Positions 17,513 to 26,052 of a DNA stretch of 64,000 bases are shown here, one piece after another. The stretch spans positions 2,418,001-2,482,000 of the forward strand of contig NZ_CP091786.1 of NCBI RefSeq assembly GCF_022024015.1. Reading direction: 5' to 3'. Position 1 is the first letter of the stretch. Each line of letters opens with the position of its first letter. Under the pieces are notes generated by a model, which was not told where the DNA came from, ran no database searches, and saw nothing but the letters and a program-made list of their open reading frames with translations. The translations under genes were made by a program, and so were the position numbers. This stretch comes from Prevotella sp. E9-3 (GTDB lineage Bacteria; Bacteroidota; Bacteroidia; Bacteroidales; Bacteroidaceae).

Positions 17513-18137
17513 CGCGTTCCATATCATTAATAATCTGTTCAGATATCTTTATTACCAAATCCATTGGAACCCCAAACCGGGGATCGTCGCTATGCGGATT
17601 GATGGCAGCCAGGAAATGCGGCACCTCTTTTTTATATACCTCTTTCATGTGCTTGTTTCCTTCATCGGTTGCTGAACAGGAAAAAGTTATGTTTGCCACA
17701 CGGTCGCACAGTTTAGTAAACGGAGCATACGGAGTGGTCCGAATACCTTCATAGTATTTCTCACCAGCCCTCTCTTCACGGTTGCGCCCTTTGTCGTTGG
17801 TCAATGCATAGACAATCTCTGTTGCCATCAGCGCCTGTTTATCATTCATAAACTGTCGGGCCACTTTCATCACATCATTGTAAGTAAGACGGGCATCTTC
17901 AATACTGTCATGATAATAGCCGCCAAAAATCATGGGTACCACATCTTCCTCACTGGCACACACCTCATGCCCAAATTCACGCACTTCATCTACCACTTTG
18001 TCCAGATGATAACTATATGGCAGATTCTTTCCATACAACTGGTTCACGCTCCTGTGCAGTTCGTGAGCCGATTGTCGGATTTTCTCTATCGTTGCGGCAT
18101 ACTTAACAAGAGCTGCCTGAAATTCTTCCTTTGTCAT
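17487..18137 (-). CDS. HD-domain phosphohydrolase
   Basis: 216 residues. The GGYYHDSIEDARLTYNDV segment carries the HD pair with the ED(T/A) continuation seen in RelA/SpoT-type and related HD hydrolases; an upstream helix holds a conserved HLDKVVDEVREFGHEV, and LCDRVANI supplies another metal-ligand aspartate. The protein is short and lacks a synthetase or TGS domain, so it would be at most a small hydrolase. The ATG at 18135-18137 is used because an earlier one (18149) overlaps the promoter. The promoter ends only 8 bp before this ATG, giving an almost leaderless transcript. Confidence 0.8.
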   Translation of the reverse strand: MTKEEFQAALVKYAATIEKIRQSAHELHRSVNQLYGKNLPYSYHLDKVVDEVREFGHEVCASEEDVVPMIFGGYYHDSIEDARLTYNDVMKVARQFMNDKQALMATEIVYALTNDKGRNREERAGEKYYEGIRTTPYAPFTKLCDRVANITFSCSATDEGNKHMKEVYKKEVPHFLAAINPHSDDPRFGVPMDLVIKISEQIINDMEREEWLNGLG

Positions 18138-18145
18138 AACTGCAG

Positions 18146-18154
18146 GCAAAGATA
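18146..18154 (-). promoter_or_regulatory. -7 promoter element of HD gene
   Basis: TATCTTTGC on the minus strand, 8 bp from the ATG. Confidence 0.6.
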
Positions 18155-18194
18155 GAGAAAAAAATATGAATAATTGTTTTTTAACAAAAAAAAT

Positions 18195-19088
18195 CTATCG
18201 TTCCTTGATAATTTCTTTGCTGAATACCAGTGTATCGGCATGGCTCACACTACCTGCAGCAAAGTATCCCTGACACCCTCCAGTAAGGTTTGTTCGTGGA
18301 TTAGCGCCTCCACCCTGTCCTGCTCTGAGCGATGTAAAATACTCGTAAGTATCCCTATCGATAGTCATTAGTTGAAAGGTAATGGTATCGCCTTCATAGA
18401 GTATGCCTTTCCAGTTTTCCTCTTCATCTTCTTCAGCAGCTCGCTCACTCATACACATCACATCACGATAGATTTTTCCTGGCGGACATCCACGATCATC
18501 GAAAGCATTCCATCTGTAAGCCTCCTTATGGTTTTCTCCCTCGAAATGGGGGTGATGCCATGTGCGATCCATTCTATACCAATAATAGTTACGCTCCTGC
18601 GGATTCGGGTCAACGGCCCATACCTCATAAGCCAATAGTTTCTCTTCCAATACGGGTTGCCACAGAAACTCAGCCGATAGCACAGGGGCTACTGAAGGCA
18701 TAGTCGAAGTTCCTTCGTAGTGATGTCCCTCAAAATCAACCGCTAACTGATAAGTTGTTCCGGGTGTTCCTATGAGATTTGAAGCATAGCATCCTTTTTG
18801 TTCATCGTAAGCCACCACCCTCTCTACTCCATCAGCAGTCACGGTTACAACGGCCCCCGTCAGACAACGAGCTTTCACGCTATCATTCATGGAACGGCTC
18901 TTACTAACAAATACCTGTGTTCCTTCATTTGTCACACGGCCTTCTACCACTACAACAGGCTCAATTTCATTGTAGTCAAAGAATATTTCTTTTTTGCAGC
19001 CCATCATCATCAGCGCAGCAATAAGGGGGTATAGCCTCAGAACATTTACCAACTTATTCAGATGTCTTCTTATCATCCCGTCCAGCAT
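18195..19088 (-). CDS. DUF4249 lipoprotein, partner of TonB receptor
   Basis: About 297 residues from the ATG at 19086-19088; later in-frame ATG at 19076 also fits. Signal peptide with lipobox MMGC. The EIEPVVVVEGRVTNEGTQVFVSKS region and following beta-sandwich strands are typical of DUF4249, whose genes sit next to TonB-dependent receptors in Bacteroidota. Here it follows the receptor on the same strand with a gap of about 34 bp. A surface-exposed substrate-binding role is inferred by analogy with SusD-like pairs. The C-terminus TGGCQGYFAAGSVSHADTLVF is well conserved in the family as I recall it. Confidence 0.82.
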   Translation of the reverse strand: MLDGMIRRHLNKLVNVLRLYPLIAALMMMGCKKEIFFDYNEIEPVVVVEGRVTNEGTQVFVSKSRSMNDSVKARCLTGAVVTVTADGVERVVAYDEQKGCYASNLIGTPGTTYQLAVDFEGHHYEGTSTMPSVAPVLSAEFLWQPVLEEKLLAYEVWAVDPNPQERNYYWYRMDRTWHHPHFEGENHKEAYRWNAFDDRGCPPGKIYRDVMCMSERAAEEDEEENWKGILYEGDTITFQLMTIDRDTYEYFTSLRAGQGGGANPRTNLTGGCQGYFAAGSVSHADTLVFSKEIIKER

Positions 19089-19122
19089 ATATTTGTAAAT
19101 GGTGTAGTTCAACAAATTGCAA

Positions 19123-21210
19123 TTAATATTTCAATGTAAACGATACCGAAGGTACCAGTCCGAACAGCGAAGTCTGTTCTGCTATTGTGCCTGTTTCCTT
19201 CTTATCGTCATTCTTGAAACGTATCATAAAGGGATTATAACGCCAGTATGCGTTATAAACGCCAAACGACCAGATGGCTTCACCCTGTTTTCTGCCAGAG
19301 GAAGAGAGATCTACTTTTTTTCTATACGTAGCGCTCAAGTCCAGTCGGTGATAGTCAGGAGCACGATAGCCATTGCGTTCAGCATAATAATAATATGTAT
19401 TACCATTTATATCATATTTTGCCGATGGTGCTGTCAGAGCCTGTCCGGTATTATAGCGCCATGTGGCAGCCAGTTCCCATGCAGGCGACAGTTGATACAT
19501 GCCCACAACGGCTACATCGTGTCTGCGATCGTTTGATGCCGTGTACCATTCACCTCCATTGATACCTTCAATTTTATTCTCCGACCACGACAGCGTATAA
19601 CTCACCCATCCTGTCAAAGGTCCGTTATTCTTATGAGCACACAGTTCAAGTCCGTAGGCACGTCCTTTTCCACCTAACAGCAGTCGTTCTATTTCTATTT
19701 CTGAGTAGAAGCCTTTACCGTCACGATAGTCATATACATTGCTGATATTCTTGAAATAAGTCTCTGCCGAAAAGTCGTAATCACCTGTTGAAGTGATGCC
19801 CGTCCATCCTAACGACACCTGATCTGCCTGTTCCGGCTTCACCAAGTTACTGGTCATTGTATAACGGTCAAAAGGCATTGACAGCGACGAACCGCTAATG
19901 GCATGTATATCCTGCGATGTTCTACTGTATCCCATCTTCAGATTGTGGTGTTTGTTGATGCTCCATTTCAGGCTCAAGCGTGGTTCAATGTCGGCAAAGG
20001 TTTTCACAAAGCGTCCACTCTCGGGATTCATTGTTTCCAGTATATTTCCTTCATTATCCAATTGATAATAAGGTGCCCCGCCCAAAGCTGAGAACATGTG
20101 CAGTCGCAATCCTGCGGCCAATTCCAGTTTTTTGCTTATTTTCCACTCATCGTTTACCCAAAGGGCATTCATCCATGCATTGCGTTTTTCGCGCTGGTGC
20201 AAAAGATTAATGTCCCATTCGGCCGATTGCAACTGTAGATAAGTAGTTTCCAGACCATAATTCACTCTGTGTTTCTTCTTATTCCACACCTGACTGTGTC
20301 GCATGGTAGCATGACGTATAAACCCCTTCATCGTGTAGTAGATATTGAGCATATCAATACCCACGTCGCTTATAAAGTTGCTGTATATAAGTTGTGTGTT
20401 GGCATAGTGATGGTCATTGAATGTGTGCAACCAGTTCACCGCGCCAAGGATGTTTCCCCATTCCATATTCATCAGTTCCTCCAGCCCCATATTATCACGT
20501 CCGCGGAAGAACGACAGTGACAACACATCCTGTGGTGAAATCCGGAACTGCAGTCTAAGGTTTGCGTCATAAAAATGCAGGGTGTTGTCTTTATAGTCAT
20601 CGGTAGCTTTCAGGAACAGGTCCAAATACGAGCGTCTTCCTGCAAATAGAAACGATGATTTGTTTTCCTGAATAGGCCCTTCAGCATACAACTTTGCCGA
20701 TAGTAGTCCGATAGTTCCTCCAAAATGATAGTCATTCAAGTCTCCCGTACGAGTACTGATGTCAAACACCGAAGATGTGCCACCTCCCAATTGTGCTGGT
20801 ACCAGTCCTTTATATAGCGAACCTCCCATCAGCGCATCATCGTTGAAGGTTGAGAACAGTCCCATCACGTGTCCGGCATTGTAAACCGTTGCCCCATCAA
20901 GCAGTATAAGGTTCTGCGATGCCGTTCCACCGCGCACCTGATAGCCTCCCGAGCCCTCGCTCTCACTCTTTACACCAGGCAACAACTGCAGACTTTTAAT
21001 GATATCTTTCTCGCCAAACAATGCAGGAACTTTTGCCAGTGTGGCTATCTCTACTTTCTCTACACCTATTTGTACTTCCTGTACACGTTTCTGAACCGAA
21101 CGCGATGTCACAGTAACTTCCTGCAGTGTGTCGTTCATCACCACATCATCACTCTGTGCAATACAAACATTGCTTGAAAAAGCTAAAAAAAAGAAAAACA
21201 ATCTTTTCAT
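19123..21210 (-). CDS. TonB-dependent outer-membrane receptor
   Basis: 695 residues from the ATG at 21208-21210. Signal peptide MKRLFFFFLAFSSNVCIAQ, then a plug domain (LQLLPGVKSESEGSGGYQVRGGTASQNLILLDGATVYN) and a large 22-strand-type barrel ending FSLVPSVSFTLKY with a terminal aromatic. No N-terminal carboxypeptidase-like domain is present, unlike SusC proteins. TonB-dependent uptake of a nutrient is inferred; the ligand is unknown. It forms a transcription unit with the DUF4249 gene. The promoter lies only 5 bp upstream of the ATG. Confidence 0.92.
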   Translation of the reverse strand: MKRLFFFFLAFSSNVCIAQSDDVVMNDTLQEVTVTSRSVQKRVQEVQIGVEKVEIATLAKVPALFGEKDIIKSLQLLPGVKSESEGSGGYQVRGGTASQNLILLDGATVYNAGHVMGLFSTFNDDALMGGSLYKGLVPAQLGGGTSSVFDISTRTGDLNDYHFGGTIGLLSAKLYAEGPIQENKSSFLFAGRRSYLDLFLKATDDYKDNTLHFYDANLRLQFRISPQDVLSLSFFRGRDNMGLEELMNMEWGNILGAVNWLHTFNDHHYANTQLIYSNFISDVGIDMLNIYYTMKGFIRHATMRHSQVWNKKKHRVNYGLETTYLQLQSAEWDINLLHQREKRNAWMNALWVNDEWKISKKLELAAGLRLHMFSALGGAPYYQLDNEGNILETMNPESGRFVKTFADIEPRLSLKWSINKHHNLKMGYSRTSQDIHAISGSSLSMPFDRYTMTSNLVKPEQADQVSLGWTGITSTGDYDFSAETYFKNISNVYDYRDGKGFYSEIEIERLLLGGKGRAYGLELCAHKNNGPLTGWVSYTLSWSENKIEGINGGEWYTASNDRRHDVAVVGMYQLSPAWELAATWRYNTGQALTAPSAKYDINGNTYYYYAERNGYRAPDYHRLDLSATYRKKVDLSSSGRKQGEAIWSFGVYNAYWRYNPFMIRFKNDDKKETGTIAEQTSLFGLVPSVSFTLKY

Positions 21211-21215
21211 CGGCT

Positions 21216-21224
21216 GCAAAGTTA
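21216..21224 (-). promoter_or_regulatory. -7 promoter element of TonB receptor operon
   Basis: TAACTTTGC on the minus strand; only 5 bases separate it from the ATG, predicting a leaderless or near-leaderless mRNA. Confidence 0.6.
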
Positions 21225-21235
21225 TTATTTATTTA

Positions 21236-21244
21236 TATTTTTGC
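21236..21244 (+). promoter_or_regulatory. -7 promoter element of EEP-fold gene
   Basis: TATTTTTGC on the plus strand, 23 bp before the ATG at 21268; divergent from the TonB receptor promoter. Confidence 0.55.
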
Positions 21245-21267
21245 CAAAACATTAAAATCTTTGCAAC

Positions 21268-22182
21268 ATGCTTTCGCTTTTTTTATCTATATTTCTCACA
21301 TTCGTTGAACTCAACTGTGAGAATCTTTTCGATTGCAGGCACGACTCTCTTAAAAACGACACAGAGTTTATGCCTCAGGGTGAACGCCACTGGACTCGCA
21401 CACGCTACTGGACGAAGCTCAACCTTATTGGTCAGGAGATTCTTTCGTCTGCCGACGAACTGCCCGACATCGTTGCTCTCTGCGAGGTAGAGAACGATAC
21501 CGTGATGCACAACCTCACGCGACGATCGCTACTACGCAATGCCGGATATGAATACATCATCACAGAGTCGCCCGACACAAGAGGCATCGACGTGGCACTG
21601 CTCTATCAGCCGTTAAGGTTTCTGCCATTGTGCTACGACTACATAACGGTAAAACTGATAAAAGGCATGCGCCCAACGCGCGATATACTATATATAAAAG
21701 GTATAACACAGAAACTTGACACACTCCACTTGTTTGTTGTTCATGCACCAAGCCGTTACGGAGGCGAGAAAGCATCACGACCGTTTCGCATGCATGTGGC
21801 ACAAACTCTGGCAAAAGCCATTGAGCCAATAAAAGACGGCAACATCATCATAACTGGCGATTTCAACGACTATTCTGACAGCAAGTCACTTCTGTATCTT
21901 GAGAGTTGTGGCCTAACCAATATTACGCGCCATGCAAAGGGCAAGAACGGAAAAGCCAAAGCCACCTATCGGCATAAGGGCGAATGGAACTCTCTCGACC
22001 ACTTTCTTGTTTCTTCATCATTGTTGCCAAAAGTCAAGGATGTGTATATCAACGACGATGACTATCTGCTTGAAGAAGAAACCATGTATGGTGGTTATCG
22101 TCCGCGACGAAGTTTCTCCGGTTATCGCTTTCACCGTGACGGATTCAGCGATCATCTGCCACTCGTTCTAACGTTATTATAA
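21268..22182 (+). CDS. Endonuclease/exonuclease/phosphatase-family protein
   Basis: 304 residues with a short N-terminal hydrophobic leader (MLSLFLSIFLTFVELNC). EEP-fold motifs: VELNCENLFD (Asn and metal-binding Glu region), DIVALCEVEN (catalytic Glu), HAPSRYGG, IITGDFNDY (Asp/Asn pair) and a C-terminal DGFSDHLPLVL (Asp-His). The family cleaves phosphodiesters of nucleic acids, lipids or phosphoinositides; the leader suggests export, but the substrate is unknown. Confidence 0.9.
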   Translation: MLSLFLSIFLTFVELNCENLFDCRHDSLKNDTEFMPQGERHWTRTRYWTKLNLIGQEILSSADELPDIVALCEVENDTVMHNLTRRSLLRNAGYEYIITESPDTRGIDVALLYQPLRFLPLCYDYITVKLIKGMRPTRDILYIKGITQKLDTLHLFVVHAPSRYGGEKASRPFRMHVAQTLAKAIEPIKDGNIIITGDFNDYSDSKSLLYLESCGLTNITRHAKGKNGKAKATYRHKGEWNSLDHFLVSSSLLPKVKDVYINDDDYLLEEETMYGGYRPRRSFSGYRFHRDGFSDHLPLVLTLL

Positions 22183-22213
22183 TCTTTTTCTTGCCACACT
22201 CACCTTTTTTTAT

Positions 22214-22222
22214 TACCTTTGC
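22214..22222 (+). promoter_or_regulatory. -7 promoter element of S41 peptidase gene
   Basis: TACCTTTGC on the plus strand, about 96 bp before the ATG at 22319. The long leader shows no clear structure. Confidence 0.6.
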
Positions 22223-22318
22223 AAAACCAAAATAGCCGAAGCCATAGGATATAGAAACCTTGATAGAGGCGACTGGGCAGAGAGAGGAATATAGTATAAA
22301 TAAATTATGATTAAAATT

Positions 22319-23467
22319 ATGAAGAAAACGAATCTACAATTATGTGCAAATGTATTTAGAAGAGCTCTTATTCTAAGTGCTGCATTATTTATTCTCTGTA
22401 TGCCATCCTTAAGCAAGGTTATTGAGCTGTCTGATTCCACTCTTAATGATATTGAACTCTTTAAGTCTGCCGTTCAGATTAACGAGCAGAATAATGCTAT
22501 CTTCCCTGTCTTGATGCAATGTGGGTTTGATAAGGAATACAGCCTGCTGAAAGATTCAATTCTTATAGGAATCTCTACTCATGGCATGCCGGCAGACGAA
22601 GCTATAGGCCGATATTTCTATTGGTTCTTCAAAAATTTTGATCGTCATACACGGTGCAATACAGAATTTTTTGGTCAGTTAATGCCGATAGGTTTTGTTA
22701 ATTACCAAGAGGTTATTCCTCAATATGATCCGCAGCCCATTGGGTGCAAAGTAGATGAAGACACCTATCTACTGCGTCTTCCGTCGTGTTCGGGAGATGC
22801 TCCAACAATGGACTGGCTGCAAGGGAAAAAGGACGAATTTCTAAAGTCTGGCTGTAAAGATTTGATTCTCGACCTCCGCGGAAACGTTGGTGGAAGCGAC
22901 GCATACAGCCTGCTATTTACTGAGATGATGTGCGATTGCTGTGCGATGAAAGATGAGCAGGTTATGTATCTTAACAGTTCTGAGAACAACAAGATGCTCA
23001 GAAATATGTATGAAGCGAATCCTGATACCACACTTCTTCGTGTCTTGAATGAGGCTGACTCAACTCCTGCAGGTACTCTTATCAATTGGAATACTATTCT
23101 TAAGGGTTCTGATGGTTATTCACCTTTAGTACGCAAAGGTGCCATCATCATCGATAATTTCTGCGCCAGTGCAGGCGAATCGCCTATACGAATGGTTCGC
23201 AACTACTCCAAAAACCATGCCATAGTATATGGTCGTGAGCATACTATGGGTGCTGACAAGAGTGGCAATTGCAATATGATTCAGCTGCCGGGTAGCAATA
23301 TTTGTATTACGTATCCCATGTGTGTAGATATGGCAATAAGAGAAACCTGCAGGAATAAAACTCCAGGACATGCCCCCGATGTCATCATCCCTCTTCCCTA
23401 TCCCCAACAGCTGACCGACAACATTGACGAATGGGTACTTTGGGTTGCCAAAAAGATGAAAGAGTAA
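22319..23467 (+). CDS. S41-family (C-terminal processing) peptidase, secreted
   Basis: 382 residues from the ATG at 22319; another ATG lies 12 bp upstream. A signal peptide (LILSAALFILCMPSLS) is followed by the tail-specific-protease core: LILDLRGNVGGSDAYS (oxyanion/Asp region) and NFCASAGESP carrying the predicted nucleophile Ser284. A PDZ domain is not evident. The end of the catalytic fold (PLPYPQQLTDN...EWVLWVAKKM) is intact. The gene is followed by an unusual repeat-rich 0.8-kb region. Confidence 0.88.
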   Translation: MKKTNLQLCANVFRRALILSAALFILCMPSLSKVIELSDSTLNDIELFKSAVQINEQNNAIFPVLMQCGFDKEYSLLKDSILIGISTHGMPADEAIGRYFYWFFKNFDRHTRCNTEFFGQLMPIGFVNYQEVIPQYDPQPIGCKVDEDTYLLRLPSCSGDAPTMDWLQGKKDEFLKSGCKDLILDLRGNVGGSDAYSLLFTEMMCDCCAMKDEQVMYLNSSENNKMLRNMYEANPDTTLLRVLNEADSTPAGTLINWNTILKGSDGYSPLVRKGAIIIDNFCASAGESPIRMVRNYSKNHAIVYGREHTMGADKSGNCNMIQLPGSNICITYPMCVDMAIRETCRNKTPGHAPDVIIPLPYPQQLTDNIDEWVLWVAKKMKE

Positions 23468-23526
23468 AAGTATTATTACTGCCAGCTAAAAGTTTTTATT
23501 AATACTTCGCCACTACTTTTTTACAG

Positions 23527-23691
23527 CGTACTACACTGCACTCTAATGGCGTACTACACTGTACCATAGTAGCGCACTACACTGCACTCTAATACCGCCT
23601 ATATTGCAGTGCAATACCGCCTATATTACAACCTAATATAGTACGCTACTACAACCTAGTGTAGTGCGCTACTAAGGTGCAGTGTAGTACG
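23527..23691. repeat. 23-bp-period repeat array with long dyad symmetry
   Basis: Seven successive units of 22-23 bp (starts at 23527, 23550, 23573, 23596, 23618, 23641, 23664) resemble cgyactacactgcactctaat. The left half is mirrored by the right: cgtactacactgcac (23527-23541) pairs with 23677-23691, and tagtagcgcactacact (23567-23583) pairs perfectly with 23658-23674. Confidence 0.85.
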
Positions 23692-23732
23692 GTGTTAAAC
23701 CGAGAGGCTCTTATTAATGGAGAACTGAGAGT

Positions 23733-23810
23733 TGAGAACTGAGAGGTATGATTAGTCTGCACGCGCAAGTATTATGCATAAACAAAACTAATCATACCTC
23801 TCAGTTCTCA
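23733..23810. repeat. Long inverted repeat (23-bp perfect arms)
   Basis: Arms 23733-23755 and 23788-23810 are exact reverse complements (core gagaggtatgattag / ctaatcatacctctc), loop 32 nt. The flanks carry further variants of gagaactgaga / tctcagttctc. Confidence 0.9.
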
Positions 23811-23905
23811 GTTCTCAATTCTCAACTCTACATATATATATTTAAAGTTTAATTTTTGCCATTTTATCTACTCCCATCCTGATACTCAGACGGTTACATA
23901 CGGAA

Positions 23906-23942
23906 CAGATGGGTGCAGATAGAATTTATCTGCTCCCATCTG
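23906..23942. repeat. Hairpin with 16-bp arms
   Basis: Arms 23906-23921 (cagatgggtgcagata) and 23927-23942 with one T-T mismatch and a 5-nt loop. The ctgctcccatctg motif also appears in the 39758-39832 hairpin. Confidence 0.75.
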
Positions 23943-23974
23943 GACTAAAACAATTGCGGATGAAACACAAAAAA

Positions 23975-24044
23975 AGCCAGTCAATTGACTGGCTAACTAG
24001 TTGCGGAGGCAGGACTCGAACATGCGACCTCCAGGTTATGAGCC
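23975..24044 (-). repeat. Left copy of 70-bp direct repeat: initiator-tRNA 3' half plus terminator
   Basis: Matches 28760-28829 at 67 of 70 positions without gaps. It contains the 20-bp palindrome agccagtcaattgactggct and the tRNA from the anticodon loop to the 3' end, then diverges abruptly. The copy cannot make a tRNA. This is the pattern left by integration into, or duplication of, a tRNA 3' end. Confidence 0.85.
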
Positions 24045-24287
24045 CGTCAGGACCACCAGCTACTGATGCCTTTTGTCAGCATGCGCGACAAATATATCAT
24101 TTCGCCCTACATGGACTGGCTCAGTTTCTTCTTCAACCGTCAGTGGTACAAACCCATGAATGGTATGATTAGCCTGATGATCAAGTTGGCCGATGTAGAA
24201 CAGGGCGATGTGCATCATAATCACATGCAGAAACTGTTGACACCCCTTGACCATCAGCGTCTTCAACAAGGTGTTAACGATTGTCGT
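24045..24287 (+). pseudogene. Coding remnant fused to the half tRNA
   Basis: From the tRNA break point an open frame reads RQDHQLLMPFVSMRDKY..., continuing through YMDWLSFFFNRQWYKP and KLADVEQGDVHHNHMQKL to about 24287, where it runs into the end of the antisense NhaC gene. Composition and aromatic content look like real protein. There is no start signal or promoter, so I read it as the C-terminal fragment of a gene truncated at the junction. Family not recognised. Confidence 0.5.
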
Positions 24288-24290
24288 GAG

Positions 24291-25772
24291 TTAGGGGGTT
24301 GGGGCCTGAACAATTGCACTCTCAGTATTCTTTCTGATTTTCCATCCGATGGCTGCCACAATGATAGTCATCAACGGACTAAGCAGGTTGAAGAAACAAT
24401 AAGGCAGATAAGCCATCGTGGGCACGCCCAACACCGTCGATTGAGTCATGCCACAGGTGTTCCATGGCACCAGTACTGAAGTTACTGTGGCTGAGTCTTC
24501 ACAGGTACGACTCAACAAACGGGGCTCGTAGCCCAACTTCTTATACACATGGCGGAACATATCGGCCGTCAGCACAATACTGATAAACTGGTCGCCTGTA
24601 GCAATATTCAGGAACAGACCCGTACTGGCAGTAGAGGCCACGAGGCCCAATCGATTGCGAATCCAACTGATTACTTTACGCGTAATACTCTCTATCATAC
24701 CGCTGGCCACCATCACGGCGCCGAAGCACATGGCACAGATGATGAGCCAGATGGTGTTCAGCATGCCTGCCATTCCCCCCGTAGCCACCAGATCATTCAA
24801 CGATTCATAGCCTGTATCTACAGCCGTAGCGCCATAGTAGGTTATGGCCAATCCCCTCACAATGGCAGCCGTCTCCCCCACTTGGGAAAGGTCTGATGGG
24901 GTACCAATCTCTTGCAGGATATGTGGTTGAAGAATCAGTGCCGTTGCGCCAGCCATCATAGCCGAGAGAAACAACACAATGAGCGATGGCAACCGGCGGG
25001 CTATCAGCACACCCGTAAGCACAGGCACCAAGAGAGTCCACAGCGAGATGTTGAATGTCGAGGCCAGTCCCTCGGTATATTGTGCCACCTGTACCTGTAC
25101 ACTATCGTCCATTCCGATACCTGCCACCAGGAAAATCACAATCGTAATCAGAAAAGCCGGAATGGTGGTGAACATCATATAGCGAATATGTTCAAATATA
25201 TCCACATGCGTGGTCGATGAAGCCAGAATCGTAGTATCACTCAGGGGCGACATCTTATCGCCGAAATAGGCACCAGAGATAATTGCTCCTGCCGTCCAAG
25301 CCTCGGAAATACCTAATGCATCACCAATTCCCAACAGTGCTACGCCAATGGTTGCTATCGTTGTCCATGAGCTTCCTGAGAGTAGCGACACCAATGCACA
25401 GATGATGCAGGCACCTATCAGGAAGAACTGAGGCGAGAGTATCTGTACACCATAATATATTAATGTAGGTACTATCCCACTCACCATCCACGAGCCCGAC
25501 AGCATACCCACCGTAAGCAGTATGAGCAAGGTGACAGAGATACCGCCCAGGGTCTTGTTGATCTGCTGTTCAAAGATTTTCCAAGGTGCTCGGTAAAACA
25601 CCATCGATATAAACACGCAAGTGGCCATTCCCATGAGCAGCGCTATCTGACTGCCCCCACTGAGCGAGTCGCTACCAAAAAGTGAGATAATCAGTGCCAG
25701 CAGTGCCACGAGTACCACCAGTGGAAGAACGGAAATAAGTGGAGAGGGTTTGTGTTGAACGGATTTGTTCAT
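24291..25772 (-). CDS. NhaC-family Na+/H+ antiporter
   Basis: 493 residues, about 11-12 membrane helices. Motifs of the NhaC/ion-transporter family: GSSWTTIATIGVALLGIG (about 132-150), GAYFGDKMSPLSDTTILAS (about 165-185) and DTGYESLNDLVATGGMAGMLNTIW. It exchanges Na+ and protons (possibly malate or lactate coupled) at the inner membrane. The C-terminal residues QAPTP and stop codon are encoded by a gttagggggttgggg-type repeat that also occurs in the helicase gene at 54.2 kb. It has its own promoter. Confidence 0.92.
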   Translation of the reverse strand: MNKSVQHKPSPLISVLPLVVLVALLALIISLFGSDSLSGGSQIALLMGMATCVFISMVFYRAPWKIFEQQINKTLGGISVTLLILLTVGMLSGSWMVSGIVPTLIYYGVQILSPQFFLIGACIICALVSLLSGSSWTTIATIGVALLGIGDALGISEAWTAGAIISGAYFGDKMSPLSDTTILASSTTHVDIFEHIRYMMFTTIPAFLITIVIFLVAGIGMDDSVQVQVAQYTEGLASTFNISLWTLLVPVLTGVLIARRLPSLIVLFLSAMMAGATALILQPHILQEIGTPSDLSQVGETAAIVRGLAITYYGATAVDTGYESLNDLVATGGMAGMLNTIWLIICAMCFGAVMVASGMIESITRKVISWIRNRLGLVASTASTGLFLNIATGDQFISIVLTADMFRHVYKKLGYEPRLLSRTCEDSATVTSVLVPWNTCGMTQSTVLGVPTMAYLPYCFFNLLSPLMTIIVAAIGWKIRKNTESAIVQAPTP

Positions 25773-25823
25773 CGGAATAAGTCTAATATTAAATCTTTGC
25801 TATGATATTATGTTTTTTGTCAT

Positions 25824-25832
25824 GCAAAGGTA
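25824..25832 (-). promoter_or_regulatory. -7 promoter element of NhaC gene
   Basis: TACCTTTGC on the minus strand, 51 bp before the ATG at 25772. Confidence 0.65.
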
Positions 25833-25938
25833 CTAATAATCCGTATTTCCTCAAACAAATTCAAAAGATTTTCCTTATCCCATCTGAGTCACCTTGTGCA
25901 CATAGTCCCGAATCAGATGACGCCAGTCAATAGTTTAG

Positions 25939-26052
25939 ACTAGTTTTTACTAGTATCACTAGTTTTTACTAGTCTTACTAGTTTTTACTAGAATCACTAG
26001 TTTTTACTAGTCTTACTAGTTTCACTAGCCCCCACTAGCTCAAATAGCTCCC
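25939..26052. repeat. Six tandem 19-bp repeats built on ACTAGT palindromes
   Basis: Units start at 25939, 25958, 25977, 25996, 26015 and 26034. The first four read actagtttttactag plus four variable bases; the last two are degenerate. The final unit runs into the stop codon of the four-helix-bundle gene (26040). Lies between that gene and the NhaC promoter, both minus strand. Confidence 0.9.

Larger units (their letters stand above)
23468..23974. other. Gene-free stretch with two large inverted-repeat structures
   Basis: No credible coding frame. It contains the 23-bp-period dyad array (23527-23691), a second long hairpin (23733-23810) and a third (23906-23942). No promoter of the -7 type with an obvious following gene was found. 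Confidence 0.7.

Noticed and set aside
17487..18137. RelA/SpoT alarmone synthetase
   Set aside because: Only an HD-like domain is present; synthetase and TGS/ACT domains are missing.
23527..23691. Possible CRISPR array
   Set aside because: Units are contiguous without spacers, unit sequence drifts, half the array is inverted, and no cas genes are present.
25939..26052. Possible CRISPR array
   Set aside because: 19-bp period leaves no room for spacers; palindromic simple tandem repeat.
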